Source: Lachnospiraceae bacterium
GTDB lineage: Bacteria; Bacillota; Clostridia; Lachnospirales; Lachnospiraceae
Direction: 5' to 3'
Assembly (NCBI GenBank): GCA_015057025.1
Contig: SVFD01000004.1
Coordinates: 1-64,000 of the forward strand
Length of the DNA stretch: 64,000 bases
A program made the position numbers and the translations under genes. Below the pieces are notes generated by a model that had not been told where the DNA came from, searched no databases, and saw only the letters and a program-made list of their open reading frames with translations. This document shows, one piece after another, positions 16,218-26,492 of this stretch (positions are counted from its first letter, which is position 1; each line of letters begins with the position of its first letter).

Positions 16218-16844
16218 TTATATCTCTGTTTTGGCAACAAAGGTACATTCCTTCTTATCTTTTATAAGAATGCGTCCGCAAGTAGCTTCCACCAACGCAT
16301 CCGTAACTTCCTGCAAAAGTTCCTTCTGCATCTGTAACTCAAAAGTTACATTCTGCGCATATACGGAATTTAATACCGTAATCTGCTTCTGTGTCAGAAG
16401 ATACTGCACCTTACCCACATCAGAATAATCCGTTTCTATGATAACTTCATAGCCCTCGACTTCTTCTCCTATAACACTGTTCTCAAGCGCCTGCTTTACC
16501 GTCTGTCCGTAAGCGCGAATCAAGCCGCCCGTACCAAGCAGTGTTCCTCCAAAATATCTGGTAACTACCACTACAATATTTCTTACTTCAGAATGTAATA
16601 ATACCTCCAGCATCGGAAGCCCCGCCGTTTGTGCCGGTTCTCCGTCGTCATTACATCTGGTATATTGCGCGTCCTTCCCTATTACATATGCAGAACAGTT
16701 GTGCTTTGCATCCCAATATTTCTTTTTTATCTGCTCAATAAAACTTTGAGCTTCCTCCGGTGTGGAAACAGAACATACAGAAGCAATAAAACGTGATTTC
16801 TTCTCTACCAGTTCCGCATTTCCGGCCTCCAGAAGTATTTTCAT
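16218..16844 (-). CDS. yigZ: YigZ/IMPACT family protein
   Basis: The 208-residue protein has an N-terminal UPF0029/IMPACT domain with KKSRFIASV, a KHNCSAYVIG stretch, CNDDGEPAQTAGLPML and the RYFGGTLLGTGGLIRAY signature, followed by a C-terminal ferredoxin-like DUF1949 domain (about 135-205). The eukaryotic relatives act on translational stress kinases; the bacterial function is not established. It heads the yigZ-thyA-folA group, with its own promoter -10 at 16913-16918 and AAGGAG before the ATG. Confidence 0.93.
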   Translation of the reverse strand: MKILLEAGNAELVEKKSRFIASVCSVSTPEEAQSFIEQIKKKYWDAKHNCSAYVIGKDAQYTRCNDDGEPAQTAGLPMLEVLLHSEVRNIVVVVTRYFGGTLLGTGGLIRAYGQTVKQALENSVIGEEVEGYEVIIETDYSDVGKVQYLLTQKQITVLNSVYAQNVTFELQMQKELLQEVTDALVEATCGRILIKDKKECTFVAKTEI

Positions 16845-16912
16845 AAATAAAACTCCTTAAAAAAATCAACATTCTTGTAGATGAAGACAATTTTATATTT
16901 ATCACGTTGTTT

Positions 16913-16918
16913 ATTATA
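16913..16918 (-). promoter_or_regulatory. Extended -10 element for yigZ-thyA-folA
   Basis: TATAAT preceded by TGT (a TGnTATAAT extended -10) about 70 bp before yigZ. The -35 region is AT-rich and lacks a clear hexamer. Confidence 0.5.
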
Positions 16919-17011
16919 ACATAGTTTTATAAAAAAGAAAAAGTGCTTTCTGTATAAACTATAATTTTGTGTGAACAATATAAGAAAAACCTTTATTTAC
17001 CATTCATTTTT

Positions 17012-17020
17012 TGGTATAAT
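17012..17020 (+). promoter_or_regulatory. Extended -10 element for the penicillin-binding protein gene
   Basis: TGGTATAAT forms an extended -10 motif about 75 bp before the start codon. No good -35 hexamer is visible. The gap 16845-17093 between the divergent yigZ and PBP genes holds only these two promoter elements. Confidence 0.5.
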
Positions 17021-17093
17021 GTATTTGTATTATGGCTTATTATGTGCAAAAAATCATTTTTGAGCGCAAACATATGAAAGGCTGGTAAATAAT

Positions 17094-19739
17094 ATGAACT
17101 ATGGAATTAAGGGTGTCCGAAAAAAACAACAGACCCTGAACTCAAAAGAAATAAAATTCAAAAAAATGGGAAAGGTTTATTTCCTAAAAGCACTCTGCAT
17201 CTGTGCCGTATCCGCCATTATCCTGGTTGGTTGCATGGGGTTAGGTATGTTTAAAGGTATTTTAAACTCAGCACCGGATATTTCTACATTAGATGTTGTC
17301 CCCGATGGCTACGCTACTGTGGTGTATGACTGCGAAGGACATGAAATGACAAAACTGGTTGCTGAAAATTCCAACCGAAGCTACGTTACCATGGATAAGA
17401 TTCCTCAGGATTTGGCAGACGCATTTGTTGCCATTGAAGATGAACGTTTCTATTCACATAATGGTATTGATATCTATGGCATCTTACGTGCAGGTTTTGC
17501 AGTTCTTGAAAGCGGCGAATTAACTCAGGGTGCAAGTACCATTACCCAGCAGCTATTAAAAAATAATGTCTTTGAAGGCTGGGTAAACGAAGAAGACGAT
17601 ATGGCCAAAATCAAACGAAAGATTCAGGAACAATATTTGGCCATTGAAATCGAAAAGAAACTTACCAAGGAAGAAATTCTTGAATTATACATGAATTCCA
17701 TCAACTTAGGGCAGGGTACTTTAGGTGTACAAGCTGCATCTCTAAGATACTTTGACAAACCGGTATATCAGTTAACGCTTTCCGAATGTGCGGTAATTGC
17801 CGGCATCACCCAGAACCCTTCCAAATATAATCCTATCTCCCATCCGGAAGATAATGCAGAAAGACGTACCAAAGTACTTGATCATATGTTAGACCAGGGT
17901 TACATTACTCAGGCTGAATATGATGAAGCTATGGCAGATGACGTTTACTCCCGAATTCAGGAGGTTAATAATGAAACCATTACTAATTCAGTTTATACCT
18001 ACTTTGTAGACGAATTAACAGAACAGGTTGTGGAAGATTTGCAGGAATACTGCGGATATGATTCACAACAGGCATATCGAATGTTATACAGCGGCGGTCT
18101 TAGCATTTTTACAACACAGGACCCGCAGATTCAGGCTATCTGTAACGAAGTATTTACAAACGAAGAAAACTACCCCGACAATGCCCGCTGGCAGTTAAGC
18201 TACGCATTAACCATTGAAAAGGCTAATGGTGATTTAGAAAATCATAGTACGGAAATGTATCAGGCATATTATAAAGAACAGAATCCTTCTTTTAATCTTC
18301 TTTATGATACACAAGAAGAAGCTTATGAAGCTATTGAGGCCTACAAAGCGGCTCATATGGAAGAAGGCGATGAAGTCCGTGCCGAGAATGTCAGCCTTGT
18401 TATTCAGCCTCAGGTTTCTATTACCGTACAGGATCAAAGTACAGGATATGTTGTAGCATTGGTGGGTGGACGAGGTGTTAAAACCGGTAGCCGTACCTTG
18501 AATCGAGCAACCAATACCATGCGTCAGCCCGGTTCAACCTTTAAGATTCTGGCTGCTTATGCTCCCGCCCTCGATGCAGCAGGTGTATCACTTACCGATG
18601 TATATTTAGATGCGCCTTTTAATTATAACGATGGCAAACCGGTGGGTAACTGGTATGGTGAATCATATCGAGGCATCCAAAATGTCCGTCAGGGTATTGC
18701 AGATTCCTTAAATATCGTAGCGGTTAAAACCATTACTCAGATTACACCTCAGCTGGCTTTTGACTATCTTACAAATTTTGGTTTTACAACATTAATCGAA
18801 CGTGAAGTCAGAAATGACGGTACTGTTTACAGTGATATTAATCAATCCATCGCCTTAGGTTCACCTACTTATGGTGTAACAAATATGGAATTAAATGCGG
18901 CATACGCTTCTATCGCAAACGGCGGTGTATATATTGAACCTACTCTATATACCAAGATTTTAGATAACGAGGGCAATGTTTTAATTGATAAAACAGTACC
19001 CGAAAGCCACAGAGTAATCCAGGAATCCACCTCATATCTCTTAACAAGCGCTATGGTTGACGTAGTAACTGTAGGTACGGGTGCTTCTGTAAACTTCGGT
19101 GGAATGGCAATTGCCGGTAAAACAGGTACAACACAAGCCTACAATGATGTTTGGTTTGCCGGATATACCCCTTACTACACTGCTACTGTTTGGGCCGGCT
19201 ATGATAATAATACCAAACTTCGTAAAGGTGATGAAAGAGCTTTGGCTAAAACCTTATGGCGTGCAGTAATGTCGCGTATTCATGAAGATTTACCGAATAA
19301 AGCCTTTACAATGCCAAACGGTATTGTTACAGCTACAGTATGTAGCCGTTCAGGAAAACTTCCAATTGCCGGTTTATGTGATAACACTTTAACAACAGAT
19401 TACTTCTCAACCAATAATATACCTACAGAAAGCTGTGATGTACATTATAGCGGTATCATATGTGAGTATAGCGGTTTAGTTGCTTGTGAAAACTGTCCGT
19501 TTAAAGTAAATGGTGTTGCAGAATTACCTTTAGTAGAACACCCTTCTATTCAAAGCGGTTCACAAATTACAGATGCGGCTGGAAATGTCATTTCCCAAGG
19601 TGCTTCTACAAATATGTGTCCTCATAACATAGAATTTTATCTGAATCCGGATTATCAGAATGTTATTAATCAACAGACTGTTGAACTGGAACAAAGACGT
19701 GCCGCTGCAGCGGCCGCTGCGGCACAACAACCGCAATAA
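17094..19739 (+). CDS. Class A penicillin-binding protein (PBP1A-like)
   Basis: Bifunctional peptidoglycan synthase: polymerises lipid II and crosslinks stem peptides outside the membrane. The 881-residue protein has a cytoplasmic basic tail, one membrane anchor (about 30-52), a GT51 transglycosylase domain with the catalytic EDERFY (115-120) and QGASTITQQLLKN motifs, and a transpeptidase domain with STFK (about 480), SLN (about 536) and KTGTT (about 673). The C-terminal region carries four to six cysteines, then an Ala/Gln-rich tail ending in a run of eight alanines. GGCTGG is the only, weak, ribosome site. It is monocistronic, terminated by the hairpin at 19768-19800. Confidence 0.95.
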   Translation: MNYGIKGVRKKQQTLNSKEIKFKKMGKVYFLKALCICAVSAIILVGCMGLGMFKGILNSAPDISTLDVVPDGYATVVYDCEGHEMTKLVAENSNRSYVTMDKIPQDLADAFVAIEDERFYSHNGIDIYGILRAGFAVLESGELTQGASTITQQLLKNNVFEGWVNEEDDMAKIKRKIQEQYLAIEIEKKLTKEEILELYMNSINLGQGTLGVQAASLRYFDKPVYQLTLSECAVIAGITQNPSKYNPISHPEDNAERRTKVLDHMLDQGYITQAEYDEAMADDVYSRIQEVNNETITNSVYTYFVDELTEQVVEDLQEYCGYDSQQAYRMLYSGGLSIFTTQDPQIQAICNEVFTNEENYPDNARWQLSYALTIEKANGDLENHSTEMYQAYYKEQNPSFNLLYDTQEEAYEAIEAYKAAHMEEGDEVRAENVSLVIQPQVSITVQDQSTGYVVALVGGRGVKTGSRTLNRATNTMRQPGSTFKILAAYAPALDAAGVSLTDVYLDAPFNYNDGKPVGNWYGESYRGIQNVRQGIADSLNIVAVKTITQITPQLAFDYLTNFGFTTLIEREVRNDGTVYSDINQSIALGSPTYGVTNMELNAAYASIANGGVYIEPTLYTKILDNEGNVLIDKTVPESHRVIQESTSYLLTSAMVDVVTVGTGASVNFGGMAIAGKTGTTQAYNDVWFAGYTPYYTATVWAGYDNNTKLRKGDERALAKTLWRAVMSRIHEDLPNKAFTMPNGIVTATVCSRSGKLPIAGLCDNTLTTDYFSTNNIPTESCDVHYSGIICEYSGLVACENCPFKVNGVAELPLVEHPSIQSGSQITDAAGNVISQGASTNMCPHNIEFYLNPDYQNVINQQTVELEQRRAAAAAAAAQQPQ

Positions 19740-19767
19740 TAATTAATATATGTATTCAGAAATGATA

Positions 19768-19800
19768 ATGCCCTCCTTACTGCATGTAAGGGGGGCATTT
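19768..19800 (+). terminator. Terminator of the PBP gene
   Basis: AATGCCCTCCTTAC pairs with GTAAGGGGGGCATT around a short loop, with a three-base T end. The stem is long and GC-rich; the weak T tract makes it less certain as a simple terminator. Confidence 0.7.
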
Positions 19801-19829
19801 ACTATATAAACCTATAAAATATAACTTCT

Positions 19830-19867
19830 AAAAAATAAGCGATTACCTTTGGTAATCGCCTATTTTT
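19830..19867 (-). terminator. Terminator of the adhesin operon
   Basis: AAAAATAGGCGATTACC pairs with GGTAATCGCTTATTTTTT, with a three-base loop and T tract on the minus strand, 10 bp past the adhesin stop. Confidence 0.88.
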
Positions 19868-19876
19868 ATATAACTC

Positions 19877-22800
19877 TTATCTCTCGTTCTCTGTTTTCTT
19901 TCTGTATACCATAACACCGGTAAAACCTAATGCTGAGAGAATCATCACTATTACTGCTACAGGGATATATGTGATATCACCTGTCTTAGGAGCTTTGGTA
20001 ATCGAATTATTTGAAGTATTACTGTTATTGCTTGCCGGTGGATTATTATTTGTTGCACCACCTGTTACAGGCTTCTTAATAGTCACCTGAAGTGATGTAC
20101 TCTGTCCTGCAACAACGGTAACCTTGGTAGGTGTACCACTAGGCTGTGTATATCCGCTAGGAACAGTATTTACGATTACCGAATAGTTTCCTACGGGTGT
20201 AAGATTAGGTAATTCAATTTTACCATCGCCGTCTGTTGTAAATTCATTACCGCCTTGAGGATTCGATACTACGTTACCCTGAGGGTCTTTTACGGTTACG
20301 GTTGCACCGGGTACCTTGGCACCGGTCTTTTCATCTACTACTGTAATGACTAAATCGCCCGGCTGACCTGATGTATCAAGTGCAGGAAGTTTAAATTCTA
20401 CCTCTCCGTTGTTACCTGTTGAAATAGTAACTTTCTTATCCGTTTCATCCGGCAATACATTATCGGAATTAGAAGGAACACTATCAATAGTAACCTGCTG
20501 CTGGCCTATGGGTTGCTTCTGGAATGTCACAGTACCATCATTACCTGTTGTTCCGTTCTTTTCGTTTCCATAAGGATCTGTAATAGTAACATCTGCACCT
20601 ACAATAGGCTTAGTAGGATCTGTCTCATCTGTAACCTTAACGGTTACGTCTGCTGTCTGAACCACTTCAAACTTCTGCTCGGATTTCTGACCTCTTGACA
20701 CGGTTACATTACCGTTACTTGCACCATAAATCTCATAATTTGCAACACCGTTAGTTTTAATTGCATAAGTACCAACAATCTGGTCTTTCAAAGTTAAGGT
20801 TCCGGTAGCACCTGTATTTAACTGTGTTTCGCTTGCATAATCACTGTCCGCAGGACCTGTAATGGTGACTTCTGCATTAGTAACAACCTTACCATTGGTC
20901 TTATCATATACTGTAATTGCAATATCACCGGTACCGTATACTTCACGTTCTTCATTCACTGTATTACCGTTTAAAATCACAGCTGTATCATCACCCGGAA
21001 CTGCAATAGGCAATTTGTAAGTGTTGGGAACTGCTACTACTTCTACTTCATATGTTCCATCTGCTAAGTTACTGAATGTAACCTCACCTGTATTGCTTGT
21101 GACCTTGCGGATCGGATTATTGGATGCATCTTTGATTGCATTGCCGCTTCCATCCTGTAATTCTACAGTTGCTCCGGGAAGAATATCTCCGGTTGTTTTA
21201 TCCTTAACAATTACATTAATGGTTCCTGTAGGAGTTACTGCCGGAGGCACAACCTCGAAAAGCACTTCATTGGTTTCCGGCAACGGCGTAACATCAACTA
21301 CTTTCTCCATAGGATTGCTCGGTGTAGGATCTTCATATCCGTCCGGTAAATCTTTAATTTCAATTGTATTATTACCAATCGGTAACTCAAGAGTTACTTC
21401 GCCATTGGAATCCGTGGTTCCGGTAATAACTACGGGATCATGGTTTGTATCGGTTCCGATTTTAACCTCTACCTTAGCATTCGGAATAGGTTCATCTGTT
21501 CCTTCTTCCGTTACGGTTACCTTCACTTCAGCTGTCTGTAAAAGTACATATGTTACAGTCTCAGAATCATTTACTTCAAGAGTTTTTTCCTGTACCTTAT
21601 CACAATCCGGCTTTAAAATATATCCGTTAGGAATGGTTGTGATGTCTAATGAATAATCACCTGTAGGTAAGGCAACAATTGTTATTTCACCATCGCGAAT
21701 CAATTCTTCAGTACTGCTTGAACTTGGATATGTCATAGTAACCTTTGCACCGTTTACCTTATTGCCATCCTTATCTACCACCTCAATAGTAAGTTCAGGA
21801 TCTGCAGCTACCGCTGCTTTTTCTTTTACATAGAAAGTAACTGTTGATGTACTTCCTGCAACAACGCCTTTATTTATAGTACTTCCCGATTTGGAAGTAT
21901 CCAACTCATAACCTTCAGCTTCAATATTTGTTGTATCAATCGTAACCGCATATGTAGCCGGTTCTAAATCGGTCTTTGTTGTTTCACCATTTGTAACTGA
22001 AATATTAACGCTATTATTTGAATCGGTTGTATCTGTTGCGGTTACATCCACATCAAATGTGACATTATTACCATTCTCGTATAAAATCTCAACTTTCAAA
22101 TCGCCGGTAGTAGGTGCAGGCGGAATTTCCTTCAACATAAAAGTGATTGTTTTTTCATCACCATCAGCTAAAGTTTTCGACTGTGATGCTGCAGTACTTG
22201 CATCCAACTCATATCCGGAAGGAATTGTTGTTTTATCAAGTACTACTGTATAAGTACCAACCTCTGTGTCAGCTTTGGTAATCTTACCGTCGGTTACAAT
22301 TTCTGGACCAACAGATGCATTAGGGTATGTTATGGTTACCTGAGGATCCGTTGCGAGACTATCTAATATATTACCATTTTCATCCTCAATCTGAATATTT
22401 AATGTCGCCTTCTCAACTACAGGCGTCTTTGTCAATTTTAATACGGCTGTGCCATCCTGACCGGCAGTTACAGTTGCTGTTGTTGTTCCAACTGCATTTC
22501 CACTGTTTTCATAACCCTCAGGAATCTTAGTAATAGTTACTTCATATGTACCCCAATCTACAATGCTGTGTACATTAGAACCTGTAGAATCGGTTGTTCC
22601 GCCATAAAATGGTTCCGGTGTAACAGAGCCTTCTTTGATAACTGTCGTCGAATATTCAACACCGGGAATCTTAATTGCCTCGTTATCAGCATCCACTACA
22701 ATAACAGTAAGATTTCGAATCGGAGTTAATTCTAATACAGCAGGAGTTTTAGTTCCTACTGTAACAGAAGGGGTAGCACTTACTGAATCTTCATCATAAT

Positions 22801-25591
22801 TACTATTAATAGGAGGTGTTACCGTAACAGTATAATCACCTACCGGCAAATTATTGATTGTAATATCTGTACCTGTAGTCTTTCCGGTATATACAACTTC
22901 ATTATTTGAGTTTTTAACGGTTACATTTGCACCTGTTATAGATGTTGCTGTACCTGTCTCCTGTACAGTAATCTTTAAACCACCATAAGGCACTAATACA
23001 TATTCTGCAGTACCTTCACCATCTTTCGGTACATTTACTACCTGAATCTCTTTGCTGGTAGTTTTCCAATCCTCGCCTGGAGTCTTTTCTAACTTTACCG
23101 TATAAGTGCCTGCTGCAAGATCTTTTAATTCAATCTCATCATTTACTTTCTTATCAGTGTATTCTGCTACATCATTTCCTTCTGAATCTGTCACAATAAT
23201 ATCCACACCTGTTGTAGTATTGGGGGTATCAGAAGGTGTTGTTATAGTAATCGTCAAATCACCTTTTGCATCATCAGGAAGTTTTGCTAACTCAAAAGTA
23301 TGAGTTGCTGTCGTATTCTTATTTACAGTAAGAGGATCTTTTTCTTCTGTTCCATCCGTTGGAATTATATAACCGGGAGCACCGATAATTTCAACCTTAA
23401 CATCTCCAACGGGTACATCTGTGTATGTAACCTTTCCTGTTGCATCGGTTGTTTTCTCTTCTGTTGTTCCATCAGGATATGTAATTTCAACCGTTGCATT
23501 AGAAATAGGATTACCTGTCGTCTTATCCTTGACAGTTACTTCCACACTACCTACCTGTTTTTCGAATACAAAGGTATGTGAATTATCGTCAGTTCCATCT
23601 GTTGCTGATACGATAATGGTTGCTTTACCATCCCGTGCTACACCATTTAAGTCTGTATCTGCAAAAGCATAACCTTCCGGAATAGATGTTACTTCTACCG
23701 CATAAGTTGCAGATAAGTTATTCTTAAAAGTAGTGGTTCCGCCTGTAGTAATCCACGCACTCATTGCTTCTAACGGATCATTATTAGAATCCAAATCTGT
23801 AATATTCTGAACAGTTACCCAACCGCCCACTTCAACGGGATTATCCTGTGTATCAACAAAGTTAATGGTAATCGATTCTTTTACCTGCTCTAATTCGAAA
23901 AGATGATATCCGGTTTCCTTAACTTCAACTTCTACATGATATTCTGTAGGTGTCTGATAACCTTTGGGAATCTCTCCGATTGTTACAGTATAATCACCAC
24001 GTTCCAATCCGGTAAAGGTAATCATACCTTTTTCATTGGTAAATGTATTTGTAGTTGTATTCGGGTCATTGTCTAAATCAACAATATTTCCGTCAGGATC
24101 TTTTACCGTAATTTGAATGTTTTCAATTCTTTTACGAGTATCCTTATCTTCTACATATACAGTCAAAACACCGGTAGAATCTGTTGTCTTATCTACCAAG
24201 TTCTCGCAAACAGGAGATGCACTACTGTATACAGGATTTGCATCTTTACCTTGTTCACAATAAGTAATTAAACCACCATCAGAAACCTGACATGCATAAA
24301 TTGTTTTATTTATAGAAAATCCGTCGGGAGCAGAAATTTCTTTAATATAATATGTACCATTGTTAACAACTTCAGGAATGGTTTCACTCTCAAATCTAAC
24401 AGTACCGATACCTGTAGCAGCATCAATATCTGTTGCTGTTGCCGTTGCAATCGGCGTTGTAGCACAGGCAGAATCTGTGTACAAACCAAAAATTGCACTA
24501 CCGGTTGTAACGGTTGTATGGGTACCATCTTCCTTTACAAACTTCTTGGTAATTACCAAATCCTGGGGAGTTCCTGAAACTGCGTTATAGGGATAATAGT
24601 GAGATTCACCTGTACCATCAAAACCTTTTGCGATGATACCGCCCTGAAAACGACCGGAAGTAACTTCAACACCTGCTCTGGGTGCTACCAAATGACCACC
24701 CATCGCATTCCAGTATATGGTATTATCTACTGCATCAGGGAAGTTCCACATTAACTTCATACCGGATAAGTTACATTCAATACCATGTACCTGTCCGCTC
24801 ATATCACCAAGAAAGGCATACTGCTTTCCATTAACCCAGACATCGGTAGAATTGGAGTTAGCTGCACCCTTCCATGCTTCGCCATCCAAAGTAATACTTT
24901 GACTACCTACTCCTGTAATGTTTATGGTATATTCATATTTACTGAAATTATCTATATCTGAGATATTTAAATTAATTGCTTTCGCCTTCTTAAATTCTTC
25001 ATAAGGAATTTCAATATTCATATCCTGATTCTTCAATGTAATATCAATTACAGGATATCCCATGCTGGAATTCTCATCACAGGTATATACTTCTGTTGCC
25101 TGTGTCGCAAGGCTGATAGACTCCCCAATCAAACCGGAGGATGTGCTACCAAAAATACCATCAATTCCGCCCTGATTTGCAAAGAAATTAGCATTCTGGG
25201 TAAATCCGGCCTGTGGCAAAGTAGAAGCTCCTGTATTGTAATAGAAGTCTCTTGTAGTTGCACCATAGCCGGCACCATTACCAATGCTTGCTTCATTAAT
25301 CTGCTCAGCATAAGAGGGACTCTGTGCACCATCACCTATTGTATTCAATGCAGCCAAAGATCCACCGACCGCAACAGCACCTACTGTATGGTTCTTTAAC
25401 GAGGCATCATTCTGAATAAAATACTGATAATTCGTCAAAATGTCCGTAATGGTAGTTCCGCCTGTATATCTGTCATCCGCAGATGCAGCCGAAACAGTCT
25501 GTGGCATGCAAATCGTCAACACCATTAATGCTGTCAGAAATGCGGCCAACATTCTTTTTGCTTTCAATTTTTTCCTATAGCCCTTCATCAT
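19877..25591 (-). CDS. Giant sortase-anchored surface protein: choice-of-anchor A, SpaA, about 14 Cna-B repeats
   Basis: A 1,904-residue secreted protein. The signal peptide (about 1-36) has a basic start and a TVSAAS cleavage region. Residues about 45-300 resemble the choice-of-anchor A adhesin domain. A SpaA-type prealbumin-like domain follows (about 340-445), with a Lys in DLVITKKF and the catalytic Glu in YYIKEISAPDGF, the pair that forms intramolecular isopeptide bonds. I count about 14 Cna-B-like repeats (460-1850) marked by recurring V(K/T)DK(T)TG openings and (L/D)PxGDYTV ends. An Asn/Ser-rich linker leads to APKTGD (about 1867-1872), a hydrophobic helix and a KK tail, a sorting signal. 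It is the last gene of an operon with the SH3 protein and the sortase. A fimbrial-like or stalk-forming adhesin is inferred; the ligand is unknown. Confidence 0.88.
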   Translation of the reverse strand: MMKGYRKKLKAKRMLAAFLTALMVLTICMPQTVSAASADDRYTGGTTITDILTNYQYFIQNDASLKNHTVGAVAVGGSLAALNTIGDGAQSPSYAEQINEASIGNGAGYGATTRDFYYNTGASTLPQAGFTQNANFFANQGGIDGIFGSTSSGLIGESISLATQATEVYTCDENSSMGYPVIDITLKNQDMNIEIPYEEFKKAKAINLNISDIDNFSKYEYTINITGVGSQSITLDGEAWKGAANSNSTDVWVNGKQYAFLGDMSGQVHGIECNLSGMKLMWNFPDAVDNTIYWNAMGGHLVAPRAGVEVTSGRFQGGIIAKGFDGTGESHYYPYNAVSGTPQDLVITKKFVKEDGTHTTVTTGSAIFGLYTDSACATTPIATATATDIDAATGIGTVRFESETIPEVVNNGTYYIKEISAPDGFSINKTIYACQVSDGGLITYCEQGKDANPVYSSASPVCENLVDKTTDSTGVLTVYVEDKDTRKRIENIQITVKDPDGNIVDLDNDPNTTTNTFTNEKGMITFTGLERGDYTVTIGEIPKGYQTPTEYHVEVEVKETGYHLFELEQVKESITINFVDTQDNPVEVGGWVTVQNITDLDSNNDPLEAMSAWITTGGTTTFKNNLSATYAVEVTSIPEGYAFADTDLNGVARDGKATIIVSATDGTDDNSHTFVFEKQVGSVEVTVKDKTTGNPISNATVEITYPDGTTEEKTTDATGKVTYTDVPVGDVKVEIIGAPGYIIPTDGTEEKDPLTVNKNTTATHTFELAKLPDDAKGDLTITITTPSDTPNTTTGVDIIVTDSEGNDVAEYTDKKVNDEIELKDLAAGTYTVKLEKTPGEDWKTTSKEIQVVNVPKDGEGTAEYVLVPYGGLKITVQETGTATSITGANVTVKNSNNEVVYTGKTTGTDITINNLPVGDYTVTVTPPINSNYDEDSVSATPSVTVGTKTPAVLELTPIRNLTVIVVDADNEAIKIPGVEYSTTVIKEGSVTPEPFYGGTTDSTGSNVHSIVDWGTYEVTITKIPEGYENSGNAVGTTTATVTAGQDGTAVLKLTKTPVVEKATLNIQIEDENGNILDSLATDPQVTITYPNASVGPEIVTDGKITKADTEVGTYTVVLDKTTIPSGYELDASTAASQSKTLADGDEKTITFMLKEIPPAPTTGDLKVEILYENGNNVTFDVDVTATDTTDSNNSVNISVTNGETTKTDLEPATYAVTIDTTNIEAEGYELDTSKSGSTINKGVVAGSTSTVTFYVKEKAAVAADPELTIEVVDKDGNKVNGAKVTMTYPSSSSTEELIRDGEITIVALPTGDYSLDITTIPNGYILKPDCDKVQEKTLEVNDSETVTYVLLQTAEVKVTVTEEGTDEPIPNAKVEVKIGTDTNHDPVVITGTTDSNGEVTLELPIGNNTIEIKDLPDGYEDPTPSNPMEKVVDVTPLPETNEVLFEVVPPAVTPTGTINVIVKDKTTGDILPGATVELQDGSGNAIKDASNNPIRKVTSNTGEVTFSNLADGTYEVEVVAVPNTYKLPIAVPGDDTAVILNGNTVNEEREVYGTGDIAITVYDKTNGKVVTNAEVTITGPADSDYASETQLNTGATGTLTLKDQIVGTYAIKTNGVANYEIYGASNGNVTVSRGQKSEQKFEVVQTADVTVKVTDETDPTKPIVGADVTITDPYGNEKNGTTGNDGTVTFQKQPIGQQQVTIDSVPSNSDNVLPDETDKKVTISTGNNGEVEFKLPALDTSGQPGDLVITVVDEKTGAKVPGATVTVKDPQGNVVSNPQGGNEFTTDGDGKIELPNLTPVGNYSVIVNTVPSGYTQPSGTPTKVTVVAGQSTSLQVTIKKPVTGGATNNNPPASNNSNTSNNSITKAPKTGDITYIPVAVIVMILSALGFTGVMVYRKKTENER

Positions 25592-25636
25592 TTCTACTCC
25601 CTTTCGTATGTTATTTGTATGATATTGGGTTTTATA

Positions 25637-25655
25637 TAAAATGGTTTTACCATTC
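25637..25655 (-). terminator. Weak hairpin between sortase and adhesin genes
   Basis: AATGGT pairs with ACCATT around a three-base loop and is followed by TTATATAA. It touches the sortase stop. It is too weak for full termination and may set the ratio of sortase to adhesin or be an RNA processing site. Confidence 0.35.
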
Positions 25656-26434
25656 TACTTTCGCTCTACTGCCACAACAATCAGTCTGGCATCATCATCG
25701 TTTCCGTAACAGGTTGATAATGTAATTAACTTCTGTCCGTACTCCGGAACAATTCCGGTATCATACAGTGCTTTCTCCTGTATGTATGCTATTTTCTCCG
25801 CATAATTTTCAGGCTGGTCTGCCGGATTGGTAAAATACCAATCGTCTGTAGCGTCTACCACGGCTACCGCAAAAACCTCATAAACCGTACAGCCCTCTTC
25901 TGTTTCAAATTCTATAAAAGGATGTTCATCCCTATAATAATGATCTGCATATTCCACAATATCAGCAAACATGGTATCATTTCTCATATTATGTCCGTAC
26001 AGAATGACATGCATATCCGTTAATCTATGGCTTCCATCCATAAAAGGCACCCCGGACACACTGTAATCCCCGTAGAAATTACGTCGCAGATATTTTTCCG
26101 GGTCATCCGGTGTATGCATGACCGGATAATTTACACGGGTACCCTCAATATATATCCATCCGATACAATCTTCATTTTCACTTTTTAAAATTCTGATATT
26201 CCGGGTATGATTCTGTTCTTCATCGCCACTCACACTTTCGCCTTCCGTTACCATGTGAACATCGGAATTATCCAAAGAATTAATATTCAGCCCTGCCAAT
26301 TCCGTTACTTTATCGAAATTGTTAGAATCAATTTTACGCTGTATCAGTTCCTTGACCAAAACTCCCCCCGAAACGCAAAATAACAAAGCAAAGAAAACCG
26401 TCAAGCAGGTAAGTAACACTTTTTTCTTGCGCAT
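25655..26434 (-). CDS. srtB: Class B sortase
   Basis: Membrane transpeptidase that cleaves a C-terminal sorting motif and links the protein to the cell wall. The 259-residue protein has an N-terminal anchor (about 5-27), a linker, and a class B catalytic domain with IGWIYIEGTRVNYPVM, the catalytic His in LYGHNMR (His148), Cys in TLSTCYG (Cys242) and Arg in DDDARLIVV (Arg250). GAGGAG-type sites precede the start. Its neighbours, an SH3 protein upstream and a giant anchored adhesin 63 bp downstream, indicate a dedicated sortase for that substrate. Confidence 0.93.
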   Translation of the reverse strand: MRKKKVLLTCLTVFFALLFCVSGGVLVKELIQRKIDSNNFDKVTELAGLNINSLDNSDVHMVTEGESVSGDEEQNHTRNIRILKSENEDCIGWIYIEGTRVNYPVMHTPDDPEKYLRRNFYGDYSVSGVPFMDGSHRLTDMHVILYGHNMRNDTMFADIVEYADHYYRDEHPFIEFETEEGCTVYEVFAVAVVDATDDWYFTNPADQPENYAEKIAYIQEKALYDTGIVPEYGQKLITLSTCYGNDDDARLIVVAVERK

Positions 26435-26492
26435 TTTTCTCTCCTCGTATATATTTCGGCATATTATTTATTTCATCAATACTAATCTTCGA

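Noticed and set aside
20000-24200. Repeats in the adhesin gene read as a CRISPR-like or satellite array
   Set aside because: The repeats are diverged protein-domain repeats of about 90 codons in one frame, not short identical DNA repeats with spacers.
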